Positions 1 through 7,815 of a stretch of 46,732 nt of DNA are shown here, piece after piece. The stretch is from an uncultured Prevotellaceae bacterium (GTDB taxonomy: Bacteria > Bacteroidota > Bacteroidia > Bacteroidales > Muribaculaceae), in the NCBI GenBank assembly GCA_937916085.1, contig CALGGO010000017.1:1-46732 (forward strand), read 5' to 3'. Each line of letters starts with the position of its first letter. The first letter of the stretch is position 1. The notes under the pieces were generated by a model that worked only from the letters and a program-made list of their open reading frames with translations, had not been told where the DNA came from and made no database searches. A program made the position numbers and the translations under genes.

Positions 1-56
1 AAACTTCTGATTATCAACTACAAAGTTACAAAACATCTCGCTATTTTGCAAATTAC

Positions 57-114
57 ACCACTACTATTTTAGGTTAAAAAAGACTAATTCCTTATCCCGA
101 ACTCGCGTTAATAG
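57..114. repeat. Left copy of a 58-bp inverted repeat found at both window ends
   Basis: This segment matches the reverse complement of 46674-46731 at 55 of 58 positions by eye. Its core includes CTTATCCCGAACTCGCG. The copies lie within about 60 bases of each window edge, so this is probably a dispersed repeat at which the assembly stopped. No gene was seen in 1-312. A CAAAGTTA at 22-29 reads as a TAACTTTG -7 box on the minus strand, so a promoter may point leftwards out of the window. Confidence 0.9.
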
Positions 115-245
115 ATAAATGTGTTATAGATAAATCTCTTTGTTAAGTCAACAAGAATGATATAAGTCACAAATATAAATATTAATATTGAAATGATTGA
201 CATTTTTATGGTAAAATTATGTGAATTGGCTTAAAATATCAACAA

Positions 246-279
246 AACTGCACTTTGGCATGGTTTCCAGAGTGCAGTT
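246..279 (-). terminator. Terminator of the RND efflux operon
   Basis: AACTGCACTTTGG (246-258) pairs with CCAGAGTGCAGTT (267-279), a 13-bp stem with one G-T pair and an 8-base loop. Read on the minus strand the stem is followed by TTTTGTTG. It lies just past the end of the last gene of the minus-strand operon. Confidence 0.8.
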
Positions 280-312
280 ATCATGTGAGATATGAGATGA
301 TAATATCTTACA

Positions 313-606
313 CTATATCGACTTCTCAATGTTCCAGACGAAGGCTCTCATGCCGAGTTTTGGCGTGGCGAGGTCCATCTCGTGAAGTTTCTCAAGAACG
401 GTATCTACTCGCTTGTCCTCGACCACGGTTAGGATGCCTTGCACCAGCGATGGCCAAGCATGAGTGCCATAGTGCGGGTCGCCAGTAGCAGAGCCACGTC
501 CCACTACATCGTTAAACGCAGTGAATCCACGGCAACCGCTCTTGTAGAGCATCTCGATTATCCTCTCATAATAAGCCTGGTCGAAAGATATAAATATTGC
601 TTTCAT
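313..606 (-). CDS. PG0541-family transporter-associated PII-like protein
   Basis: This 97-residue protein (MKAIFISFDQAYYERIIEML...) resembles the small PII-like proteins that accompany RND transporters in Bacteroidota, named after P. gingivalis PG0541. A single ferredoxin-like domain would fill the whole length. Conserved-looking features are the N-terminal beta strand KAIFISF, the central GSATGDPHYGTHAWP loop and the end RAFVWNIEKSI. It is the last gene of the efflux operon, 133 bp behind the pump gene, and ends before the operon terminator. A role in sensing or modulating the pump is inferred from position. The family call rests on remembered similarity. Confidence 0.75.
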   Translation of the reverse strand: MKAIFISFDQAYYERIIEMLYKSGCRGFTAFNDVVGRGSATGDPHYGTHAWPSLVQGILTVVEDKRVDTVLEKLHEMDLATPKLGMRAFVWNIEKSI

Positions 607-670
607 AGTTCGTTTATCGTTATTCGTTTATAGTTTTTTGCCAACATGCTGACGTGCTTACGAGATAAGT

Positions 671-746
671 TTCATGCTGCGACAACTACCATTGCCTTGT
701 CAGCTCGTTTACTTGTCAGCTCGTTTACTTGTCAGCTTGTTAGCTT
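671..746. repeat. Dispersed CTTGTCAGC-type intergenic tract
   Basis: Near-tandem words of the form CTTGTCAGCTCGTTTA repeat four to five times. The entry sequence TTCATGCTGCGACAACTACC (671-690) followed by ATTGCCTTGTC recurs in inverted, slightly changed form at about 5181-5213 and 29140-29168. It occupies the gap between the pump gene and the PII-like gene, so it is probably transcribed. Confidence 0.75.
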
Positions 747-3700
747 GTCAGCTTGCTAGCTTTCTTATGCATCTTCTTGCGGTTACGCTTGATGCCGTTG
801 TAGGCAAAGATAGTGTACATTGTGGGCACGAAGAGCAGGGTCAAGACGGTTGAGAACGTCAAACCACCGATTACCGCGATACCCATTGGTCTCCACATCT
901 CAGCACCTTCGCCAGTGCCAATTGCCATGGGCACCATGCCCAGGATGGTGGTGAGCGACGTCATGAGCACTGGGCGCAGACGCGACTTGCCGCCGTCGAT
1001 TACCGAGCGGCGCACGCTCATGCCTCGCTCGCGGTTGAGCGTGATGTAGTCGATGAGCACGATACCATTCTTAACCACAATACCGATGAGCATGATGGCT
1101 CCAATCATCGACATCACGTTGAGGTTGGTGCCCGTCAAGAGCAGGATGAGCACGATACCAGAGAACGCAAACATGATAGAGCTCATGATGATGCCTGGAT
1201 AGGTGAACGATTCAAACTGCGCTGCCATCACAATGTAAACCAGTATGATAATCAGCACTGCAAGAATTCCCAGGTCACTGAATGAGTCTTGCTGGTCCTC
1301 GTAAGAACCGCTGAGCTGAATTGTCACGCCTGCTGGCAGGTCGAGCTTGTCGATTTCGGGCTGTGCCTCGGCGATGATTTCACTCATGGGGCGGTCTTGC
1401 ACAACAGTCGATACAGTGATGATGCGCTCGCGGTCTTTACGCTCAATGGTAGGAGGCGAGAACCGTTCCACCACCTTGCCCACTTCCTTGAGCTTGATGC
1501 CGTTGCCCATAGCATTGTAGAGCGTTATGTTCTCTATGTCCTCAAGCGATTGACGGTGCTCGGGGTCATACATCACCTTGATGTCATACTCTTCGCCGTC
1601 CTCACGGAAGTAGCTTGCCGTGTTGCCGTTGATGCGGTTGCGCACATAAGTGGCTGCCGTCGAGAGATTCAGGCCATACAATGCCAGCTTCTCGCGGTCA
1701 AAGTCAACTTGATACTCGGGCTGGTAGTCACTACGGCTAATGTTGATGTCGGCAGCGCCACGAACCTTCTCAAGTACGCTCTTCAATCGCTGGGCTATAC
1801 TATCGGTCTGTGTGAAGTCATAACCATAAATCTCATAATCAAGTGTTGATTGGCCGCTCATGCCTCCGCCTCGCGAACCGCCCACGTTTACAAGGGCCTT
1901 CTTGAGCTCCGGATAGTGCTTGAGGTCTTCACGCATGAGACCTGCAATCTCGGTAATGCTTCGGTCGCGCTCACTGGGGTTGAGGAGCCTGATGTTCATT
2001 GATATGATGTGTGAACCATTGTTCTGCATCGAGCCCCAGGTGTTGTCGCTGCTCGCCTGACCCACGGTGTAGTTGAACACTTTGATTTCAGGGTATTTCT
2101 CGGTCCACTCTTTGTGCAGTCGTTGGCACACATCTTTAGCCACATCGACACGAGTGCCTATTGGCAGCTCAAGATTTACACCAAGACGGCTATTGTCCAT
2201 TGTGGGGAAGAACTCGCTACCCACAAACTTCATCAGGAACATCGATGCCACAAACACTCCCAGCACCACTAGCGAAGTAATCCAGCGGTGACGCACGCAG
2301 TGAGTGAGCAGCCATGCGAAGCCGTCGTCGAGCTTGTCGAGGAACTTCTCGATTGGACCGTAGAACTTGGTGAAGAATTTGCTTTGAGTGCGTTGCAGGC
2401 GCAGCATGCGGCTGCAGAGCATAGGTGTGAGCGACAAGGCTGCGGTGGTAGAGATTATCATCATGATGGTAACCATCCATCCGAGCTGGCGGAACAGCAC
2501 ACCAGTCATTCCTGTGACAAGCGTGAGCGGGAAGAACACCGCAATCAGTGTGAGCGTGGACGCTATTACCGATATCGCCACCTCATTGGTGCCATGCACC
2601 GCCGCCTGCTTGGGTTCGGCACCTCGCTCAATGTGTGTCGTCACGTTCTCGAGAACCACAATAGCGTCGTCCACCACCATACCGATTGATATCGACAATG
2701 CCGATAGCGACACAATATTGAGCGTGTTGCCAGTAGCGTAGAGATAGATGAACGAGGCAATCAGTGAGATAGGGATGGTGAGCACAATGATTACCGTAGC
2801 ACGCCAACGTCCCAGGAAGAAGAATACCACAATTACCACAAAGAGCAGCGCATAAAGCACAGTCTCAACAAGAGAGGAGATGGTGTTGCGGATGTTGTCG
2901 CTGGTATCTACAATATAGTCGAGGTGGATATCGGCTGGCAGGTTCTTCTGGATCTGTGGCAGAATTTGTTTCACGCGGTTGGAGATCTCAACCGAGTTGG
3001 CACCACTTTGTTTTTGGATGATGATCATAGCGCCACGCACGCCGTTGGTGTAGGTCTCTTGGGCACGTTCCTCAAGAGAATCGTCAATGCGCGCCACGTC
3101 GCTCAGGTGGATAGCGGCTCCATTAGAGGCTCCCACTACAATGTTGGCAATCTCTTTGGGGTCATTAAATTCACCTTCCACACGCAGTGCGTAGGTCTCG
3201 TTGCCAATATCGAACGTTCCTCCAGGAATGTTGCGGTTCTCGGCTCCGATAAGCGATGATATTGTCTCAATGCTCAGGTGATAGGCCTCAAGTTTCAACG
3301 GGTCAATATATACATGCACCTCACGCTTTGGAGCACCACCAATCGATACCGAGCCCACACCATCAACACGTGCCAACGGATTGGCGACATTCTCGTCAAG
3401 AATTTTGTAGAGTCCTGGCACACTTTCGTTGGCTTGCGCCGAAAGTAGCACAATAGGAATCATATCGGTCGAGAACTTGAAGATGATGGGGGTATTGGCA
3501 TCGTCGGGCAACATGCTCGATACCATGCTTAGTTTGTCGCGCACGTCGTTGGTGAGCACATCGATATCGTAACCATACTCAAACTCAAGCGTTACAATTG
3601 AGACGTTCTCGCGCGAATTTGAAGTGATGTGCTTGAGATGCTCTACCGAGTTGAGGGAGTTCTCAAGAGGTCGAGTGACGTTTTGCTCTATATCTTCGGC

Positions 3701-3865
3701 ACTTGCTCCGGCATAGGTCGTCATCACCATAATAGTGTTGGTGTCGATGTCGGGCATCAAGTCGATAGGCAATTTCTGTAGTGAGAACAGACCGAGGATA
3801 ACGACAGCCACAAAGATGAGGATTGTCGTCACTGGTCGCTTCACCGAACTGGAATAAAGACTCAT
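740..3865 (-). CDS. RND multidrug efflux pump, inner-membrane permease (HAE1/AcrB type)
   Basis: The protein has 1041 residues, the normal length of an AcrB-type resistance-nodulation-division pump that uses proton flow to push hydrophobic compounds out through a tripartite channel. The start MSLYSSSVKRPVTTILIF is the usual cytoplasmic lead into the first membrane helix, followed by a long periplasmic loop beginning QKLPIDLMPDIDTNTI. The motif VVDDAIVVLENV marks the central helices with the proton-relay aspartates, and GIVVKNGIVLIDYI is the matching late motif of the second half. The tail KRNRKKMHKKASK is basic and cytoplasmic. The gene sits 66 bp behind its membrane-fusion partner in an operon with a TolC-type channel and a TetR-type regulator, so one complete pump is encoded. 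Substrates cannot be read from sequence. Confidence 0.97.
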   Translation of the reverse strand: MSLYSSSVKRPVTTILIFVAVVILGLFSLQKLPIDLMPDIDTNTIMVMTTYAGASAEDIEQNVTRPLENSLNSVEHLKHITSNSRENVSIVTLEFEYGYDIDVLTNDVRDKLSMVSSMLPDDANTPIIFKFSTDMIPIVLLSAQANESVPGLYKILDENVANPLARVDGVGSVSIGGAPKREVHVYIDPLKLEAYHLSIETISSLIGAENRNIPGGTFDIGNETYALRVEGEFNDPKEIANIVVGASNGAAIHLSDVARIDDSLEERAQETYTNGVRGAMIIIQKQSGANSVEISNRVKQILPQIQKNLPADIHLDYIVDTSDNIRNTISSLVETVLYALLFVVIVVFFFLGRWRATVIIVLTIPISLIASFIYLYATGNTLNIVSLSALSISIGMVVDDAIVVLENVTTHIERGAEPKQAAVHGTNEVAISVIASTLTLIAVFFPLTLVTGMTGVLFRQLGWMVTIMMIISTTAALSLTPMLCSRMLRLQRTQSKFFTKFYGPIEKFLDKLDDGFAWLLTHCVRHRWITSLVVLGVFVASMFLMKFVGSEFFPTMDNSRLGVNLELPIGTRVDVAKDVCQRLHKEWTEKYPEIKVFNYTVGQASSDNTWGSMQNNGSHIISMNIRLLNPSERDRSITEIAGLMREDLKHYPELKKALVNVGGSRGGGMSGQSTLDYEIYGYDFTQTDSIAQRLKSVLEKVRGAADINISRSDYQPEYQVDFDREKLALYGLNLSTAATYVRNRINGNTASYFREDGEEYDIKVMYDPEHRQSLEDIENITLYNAMGNGIKLKEVGKVVERFSPPTIERKDRERIITVSTVVQDRPMSEIIAEAQPEIDKLDLPAGVTIQLSGSYEDQQDSFSDLGILAVLIIILVYIVMAAQFESFTYPGIIMSSIMFAFSGIVLILLLTGTNLNVMSMIGAIMLIGIVVKNGIVLIDYITLNRERGMSVRRSVIDGGKSRLRPVLMTSLTTILGMVPMAIGTGEGAEMWRPMGIAVIGGLTFSTVLTLLFVPTMYTIFAYNGIKRNRKKMHKKASKLTS

Positions 3866-3931
3866 AAAAGGTTATATTATGATGTTTACGTTATTATATA
3901 AAATATGAATGGTGGAGAAAAGTGATATGAA

Positions 3932-5122
3932 TTATTTCTTCCTATCGTTGAGTTTCACTTTGGCGCCATTGGTGAGCTTAGATTGTCCTGCCACCACCAC
4001 GCGGTCGCCGTCGTTGAGACCACTTAAGATTTCGTAACGGTCCTTGAGGCGCAGACCTAGCTCGACCTCGGTATAGGCAACTGTGCCGTCGTCTTTATAA
4101 ACATAGACAAATCGCTTGCCCGAGCCTTGCATCTTCACGATGGCCTTGTCGGGAGCCACGATGTGCTTTTCGGTGCCATAGTTGAACTTCACTCTCGCAA
4201 ACATACCGGCGCTCACCTTGCCAGCGCCATTGTTGATGGTCACCTCAACCTGGAATGTGCGAGTCTGCTGGTTAATCTCGGGGTGAATGAGATAAACCGA
4301 GCCATTGAACGTCTCGTCGGGGACAGCGTCGAGAGTGACGGTCACTGGCATACCATTCTTAATCTTCGAGAACTCTTCCTCATTGACGTTGACGATGACC
4401 TTGAGAGGGTTCATCTGCTGAACGGTGAGGATGGCGCCCATAGGCAGGTCGCCAGCATCGTAGTTGCGAGCACTCACCACGCCGCTGATGGGGCTTGTGA
4501 GAACGGTGTTCTCCTGCACGGTCTGCATAGAGCGCTGGCTGGCATTGAGCGAGGTGCGGCTCGCGTCGAGCGATGCTTTGCTGGCGTCGAGGGCGCGTTT
4601 ACGGGCCTTGAGCGACTCTTGCGCGGCATCGTAGGCGGCTTGCAGCTGGTCAACAGCTTGCTGAGTGCCACCACCAATTTTCACCAGTTCCTTGGCACGG
4701 TCAAGGTCTTTCTTCTGCCTTGCCAAGTTGATTTCCTCACTCTTGAGAGCGGCCTCTTGGCTGGCGAGAGCGGCTGCCTGATTTTCGACACCTGCTCGTT
4801 GCCCAGCGATGGCGCTCTCTTGGTTTACTGCCGACACATTGTCGAGAATCACTACTGCCTGTCCGGCTCTCACATTGCTACCCACATCAACGAGAATGCG
4901 CTTGATGCGGTTGCCTGTTGAAGACGAGATGTTGTTGGTCTTGAAGGCCTCTACCGTGGCGGTGTATTCGCTCAACTCGTCAACATCCTCGGTGTGAACG
5001 CTTTGCAAATCCACGATAGGCACTTCATCGACATTTGGACCTTTCTTGTCCTTCTTTCCTGAGCAAGAGGAAAGTAGTGCTGCAATTAACACTAATGCTG
5101 TAAATGATCTGTAAGTTTTCAT
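3932..5122 (-). CDS. RND efflux periplasmic adaptor lipoprotein (membrane fusion protein)
   Basis: This 396-residue protein begins with a lipoprotein signal ending in the lipobox LLSSC (Cys 20), so it should be anchored in the inner membrane facing the periplasm. It shows the HlyD/AcrA order: a beta-barrel and lipoyl half (GNRIKRILVDVGSNVRAGQ), a long Ala/Gln/Ser-rich coiled-coil hairpin (about residues 85-200), the second lipoyl half (VLTSPISGVVSARNYDAGDL), then a beta-barrel and membrane-proximal domain ending in GDRVVVAGQSKLTNG. It would bridge the pump and the TolC-like channel encoded on either side. The next gene follows after 66 bp. Confidence 0.95.
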   Translation of the reverse strand: MKTYRSFTALVLIAALLSSCSGKKDKKGPNVDEVPIVDLQSVHTEDVDELSEYTATVEAFKTNNISSSTGNRIKRILVDVGSNVRAGQAVVILDNVSAVNQESAIAGQRAGVENQAAALASQEAALKSEEINLARQKKDLDRAKELVKIGGGTQQAVDQLQAAYDAAQESLKARKRALDASKASLDASRTSLNASQRSMQTVQENTVLTSPISGVVSARNYDAGDLPMGAILTVQQMNPLKVIVNVNEEEFSKIKNGMPVTVTLDAVPDETFNGSVYLIHPEINQQTRTFQVEVTINNGAGKVSAGMFARVKFNYGTEKHIVAPDKAIVKMQGSGKRFVYVYKDDGTVAYTEVELGLRLKDRYEILSGLNDGDRVVVAGQSKLTNGAKVKLNDRKK

Positions 5123-5157
5123 CTTTATCGTTGTTCGTTATTGTTTTTCGTTTTTAG

Positions 5158-5250
5158 CTGACGAGCTAACAAGGAACAAGCAGACAAGGCAATACTAGTT
5201 TCGCAGCATGACACTTGGCTCGTTAGCTCGTTAGCTTGTCAGCTTGTTAG
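5158..5250. repeat. Dispersed intergenic tract with GCTAACAAG / TTAGCTTGTCAGC words
   Basis: The tract begins with AGCTAACAAGGAACAAGC and GACAAGGCAATA and ends with CGTTAGCTCGTTAGCTTGTC-like words, so its two halves are roughly reverse complements. The middle carries the reverse complement of the 671-690 word. It fills the 129-bp gap between the channel and adaptor genes. Confidence 0.7.
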
Positions 5251-5251
5251 C

Positions 5252-6607
5252 TCATTGTTTTTTGTTTATCTCGTTAGGAACTCCATATTTTGCCAGTGGC
5301 GCATTGCCGAGCATCAGCTCGAGGTTGCTTTGCGACACAAGCAGGTTGTAGATTGCCTGGTAGTAGGAAAGGCGCGCACCAAGCAACGCGTTTTGTGTGT
5401 CCTGGATTTGCAGGAAAGTGCCTACTCCCAGCCTGAAGCTCTCCTGCATGATATTGTCGCTCTTCTCGGCGAGTGCCACGCTGGCGGCGTTGCTCTCAAT
5501 CTGCTTGAGGTTGCTCTTGATGTTGTTGAGCTGAGTCTCAACTTGCGAGTTGAGAGTGCGAGTAAGGTTCTCGCGTTGCCATTTCATCTCGCGAACTGAA
5601 ATCTCGGCTTCCTTTTGCTTGAAGTAGCGTTGCCCTCCCGAGAACAGGTTCCATGAGAGCGCTAAAGCCGCCTGTGAGTAGGGATTCCAATTGAAGTTCT
5701 TGAACGGGCTACCGTTGTTCATGGAGTTCCACATATAATTAATAGTGCCATTTAGGTTAGGGAACCACGACATCTTCTGCACATCAAGGGCTTTCTTCAT
5801 GTAATCGGTCTGCAGGTCGAGTAGCCTGAGGCTGGGGTTATTAACAAGCGATGTGTCAACACTCATGGCGTAGTCATACATCATAGCCTTGTAGGTGTCG
5901 AGCGTTTCGCTTGGCTCGATGTCAACGTCGGCGTCCATGCCCATGAGCACCTTGAGTTGCAGCTTGAGCGCGTCGATAGAGTTCTGCGCGTCAAGAATCG
6001 ATGGCTCGAGGGTTGTCGCTGCCACGCGGGCGCGAGTCATGTCATACTCGCTTGCCACACCAATCTCAAACTGCTTCTTGAAGATTTCGGCGGTGAGCAG
6101 TGCCGTCTCGTGGTTAGCTTCTATCACCCGCTTGCTGTCGCGCGCCAGGAGGAGGGCGTAATAAGCGTTCTTCACCTGGTTTACCAGCGAGAGTCGAGAC
6201 GAGCGTGCATTCTCGATGTTTTGGAGAATCTGGTTGTCGCTGAGCTTTATTGACTTCCACAGAGCAGGCACGATAATGGGCAATGAGCCGCTGAATCCCA
6301 CGCTGTGGGAGTTGTCGGTACCCACTTTAAACGACTGGTCCATCATTACCATCGTTTGCTTGGCAAGTGTGCGTGCGTAATTGGCAGTAAAGTTCACTTG
6401 CGGGAACAACTGACCCAAGGTTTCTTTCTTGGAGTAATCGACACGTTGAATCTCCATGTCGGCAACAATGATTGTGGGGTTGTCGCTGAGAGCGATGCGA
6501 ATGCATTCGTCGAGAGTCACATTAAGCGTCTCGGCATGTCCCGCAGTTGCCATCGAGACAAAAGCAACCGCGAGAAATGCAATTTTTGAAATTTTTTTCA
6601 GATACAT
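5252..6607 (-). CDS. TolC-family outer membrane efflux channel
   Basis: The protein has 451 residues, typical of TolC/OprM-type channels. A cleavable signal peptide is clear (lysine-rich start, hydrophobic core, cut near GHAE). The mature start TLNVTLDECIRIALSDNPTI is the classic first helix of the outer-membrane efflux repeat. Two such repeats follow, the second including LLVSQSNLELMLG near the end. It forms the trans-periplasmic duct for the RND pump encoded downstream. It lies 13 bp behind the TetR-type gene, so the two are co-transcribed, and 129 bp before the adaptor gene, a gap filled by a repeat tract. Confidence 0.95.
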   Translation of the reverse strand: MYLKKISKIAFLAVAFVSMATAGHAETLNVTLDECIRIALSDNPTIIVADMEIQRVDYSKKETLGQLFPQVNFTANYARTLAKQTMVMMDQSFKVGTDNSHSVGFSGSLPIIVPALWKSIKLSDNQILQNIENARSSRLSLVNQVKNAYYALLLARDSKRVIEANHETALLTAEIFKKQFEIGVASEYDMTRARVAATTLEPSILDAQNSIDALKLQLKVLMGMDADVDIEPSETLDTYKAMMYDYAMSVDTSLVNNPSLRLLDLQTDYMKKALDVQKMSWFPNLNGTINYMWNSMNNGSPFKNFNWNPYSQAALALSWNLFSGGQRYFKQKEAEISVREMKWQRENLTRTLNSQVETQLNNIKSNLKQIESNAASVALAEKSDNIMQESFRLGVGTFLQIQDTQNALLGARLSYYQAIYNLLVSQSNLELMLGNAPLAKYGVPNEINKKQ

Positions 6608-6620
6608 ATTATTATTTTTT

Positions 6621-7244
6621 TTAGTTTTCTTCTTTCTTGAGGAGATTTTTCACCACAAAGTTCTCAATTATTTCTTGTCCCTTAGTGGTGGCTATACCGC
6701 GCATGAAATTGAGGAAGGCTCCATCGAAGACTTCGGTGACGGTATATTCCGGGAACGGGAAATCTTGCATATTGTGCAGGTTCTTCATGTTGTTAGTGAG
6801 AATGAATGCTGCAATCTTGCACTTGATGCCCGGCAATGCCAGGCCCTCTTCCTTGGCTTTGTGAATGACTCTTGCCAGCGAGAGCATGTGGTTCATCTCT
6901 TGAGCTTTGTACTCGTCGAAGACCTCGGGATAGAGTCGCTTGATGTCGGCAATAAACACTGGCGACGTCTTCCTGATAAACTCGCGGGCTACGGTATAGA
7001 CCCCCATCAGCGCGTCAAAACTGTTGGCAGCCTGCTCAAAGATTTCGTTGAACTTGGCGTTAGACTGCTGCTGATTGTACTTAATCACATCGCTGATGAG
7101 GTTGTGCTTGTTAGGGAACGTCTCATACAACGTGCGCTTAGAGATGCCACACTCACGAGCCACCATGTCCATAGTCACCGACTGAGGCCCAATGCGCATC
7201 ATCAAGTCCATTGATGTTCTCAAAATCTTTTCTCTTAATTCCAT
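6621..7244 (-). CDS. TetR/AcrR-family transcriptional regulator
   Basis: The protein has 207 residues with an N-terminal helix-turn-helix (about 5-50: KILRTSMDLMMRIGPQSVTM followed by DMVARECGISKRTLYETFPNK), the TetR signature. The remaining helical domain would bind a ligand, and no specific pocket residues can be named. It is the first gene of the efflux operon and probably represses it, as is usual in this arrangement. A possible -7 box lies upstream on the minus strand (TACTTTGC, around 7298-7305), one base short of the standard spacing inside the box. Confidence 0.93.
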   Translation of the reverse strand: MELREKILRTSMDLMMRIGPQSVTMDMVARECGISKRTLYETFPNKHNLISDVIKYNQQQSNAKFNEIFEQAANSFDALMGVYTVAREFIRKTSPVFIADIKRLYPEVFDEYKAQEMNHMLSLARVIHKAKEEGLALPGIKCKIAAFILTNNMKNLHNMQDFPFPEYTVTEVFDGAFLNFMRGIATTKGQEIIENFVVKNLLKKEEN

Positions 7245-7431
7245 GAAAAACAGGAAATTGTAGTTGTTTTATAAGCGATGTAATTGAAATTTTGGTGCAA
7301 AGTACGTAAAAAACTCTCAAAACTCCAAAAGTTTTCTTGGTTTATTTCTCCCAAACTTTCGTTTTTTTCAATTAAAATGCCGCCGCTCGACACTTTTTTC
7401 AAACAACGACAACAGAGATATGTTTATTTTA

Positions 7432-7500
7432 GTCAAACAATTACAAACAATTAAAAACAAATCTTAGTGAAAATTAGTGATAATTCGTGGTTCTGTGAAG
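7432..7500 (-). repeat. 69-bp dispersed repeat, copy 1 (inverted relative to copy 2)
   Basis: The segment matches the reverse complement of 14777-14845 at 67 of 69 positions. Its core in the other orientation reads ATTATCACTAATTTTCACTA. Shorter, more decayed pieces of the same word lie near 39722-39745, 45036-45056 and 26385-26405. Confidence 0.9.
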
Positions 7501-7744
7501 TCAAACGACCAGAAACGAAGACAAACAACTTGAACAACAAAATATTATTTCTCACGCTCTCCACTCTTTTTTCAAACAAAGTCAACAAAAAAAACAAAAT
7601 CAACAAAAAATTTTTTGTTGTGTTTGTTGTTAACTTGTTGTTTTTGTTGTTTTTTATAACGGTGTCTTTGTTTGATTTTTTGCTCACATAATCGCATTTT
7701 TAAAAAAACCGACAATAAATCACTGACAACTAAAAACTTTTTTG

Positions 7745-7752
7745 TATCTTTG
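7745..7752 (+). promoter_or_regulatory. -7 box of the thrS promoter
   Basis: TATCTTTG fits the Bacteroidota -7 consensus TAnnTTTG, 64 bp before the thrS start. A clear TTTG at the -33 position is not visible, so only the -7 element is claimed. Confidence 0.65.
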
Positions 7753-7815
7753 CATCTTGATTTAGAACGTGCTTTTGTATGGCACAAGTATTAACGAAAA
7801 CATTTACAATAATTT

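Larger units (their letters stand above)
7245..7815. other. Divergent intergenic region with repeat modules and an AT palindrome
   Basis: No gene was seen in this 571-bp gap between the minus-strand efflux operon and plus-strand thrS. It holds a 69-bp module (7432-7500) repeated inverted at 14777-14845, the word TCAAACGACCAGAAACGA (7501-7518) also found near 17543, and two copies of an AAAATGC(T/C)CACGCTCG-like phrase near 7374 and 7540. A perfect 20-bp palindrome CAACAAAAAATTTTTTGTTG sits at 7601-7620, followed by GTTGTT-rich sequence. The thrS promoter is at the right end. Confidence 0.8.

Noticed and set aside
57..114. End repeats considered as terminal inverted repeats of one 46-kb transposon
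   Set aside because: The segment is full of core genes (thrS, infC, dnaN, recN, rplT), and no transposase is present; a dispersed repeat at assembly breaks is the simpler reading.
4127..4921. 264-codon open frame on the plus strand inside the adaptor gene
   Set aside because: Shadow of the minus-strand adaptor gene; its residue mix (His-, Leu- and Val-rich without a fold pattern) is typical for such shadows.
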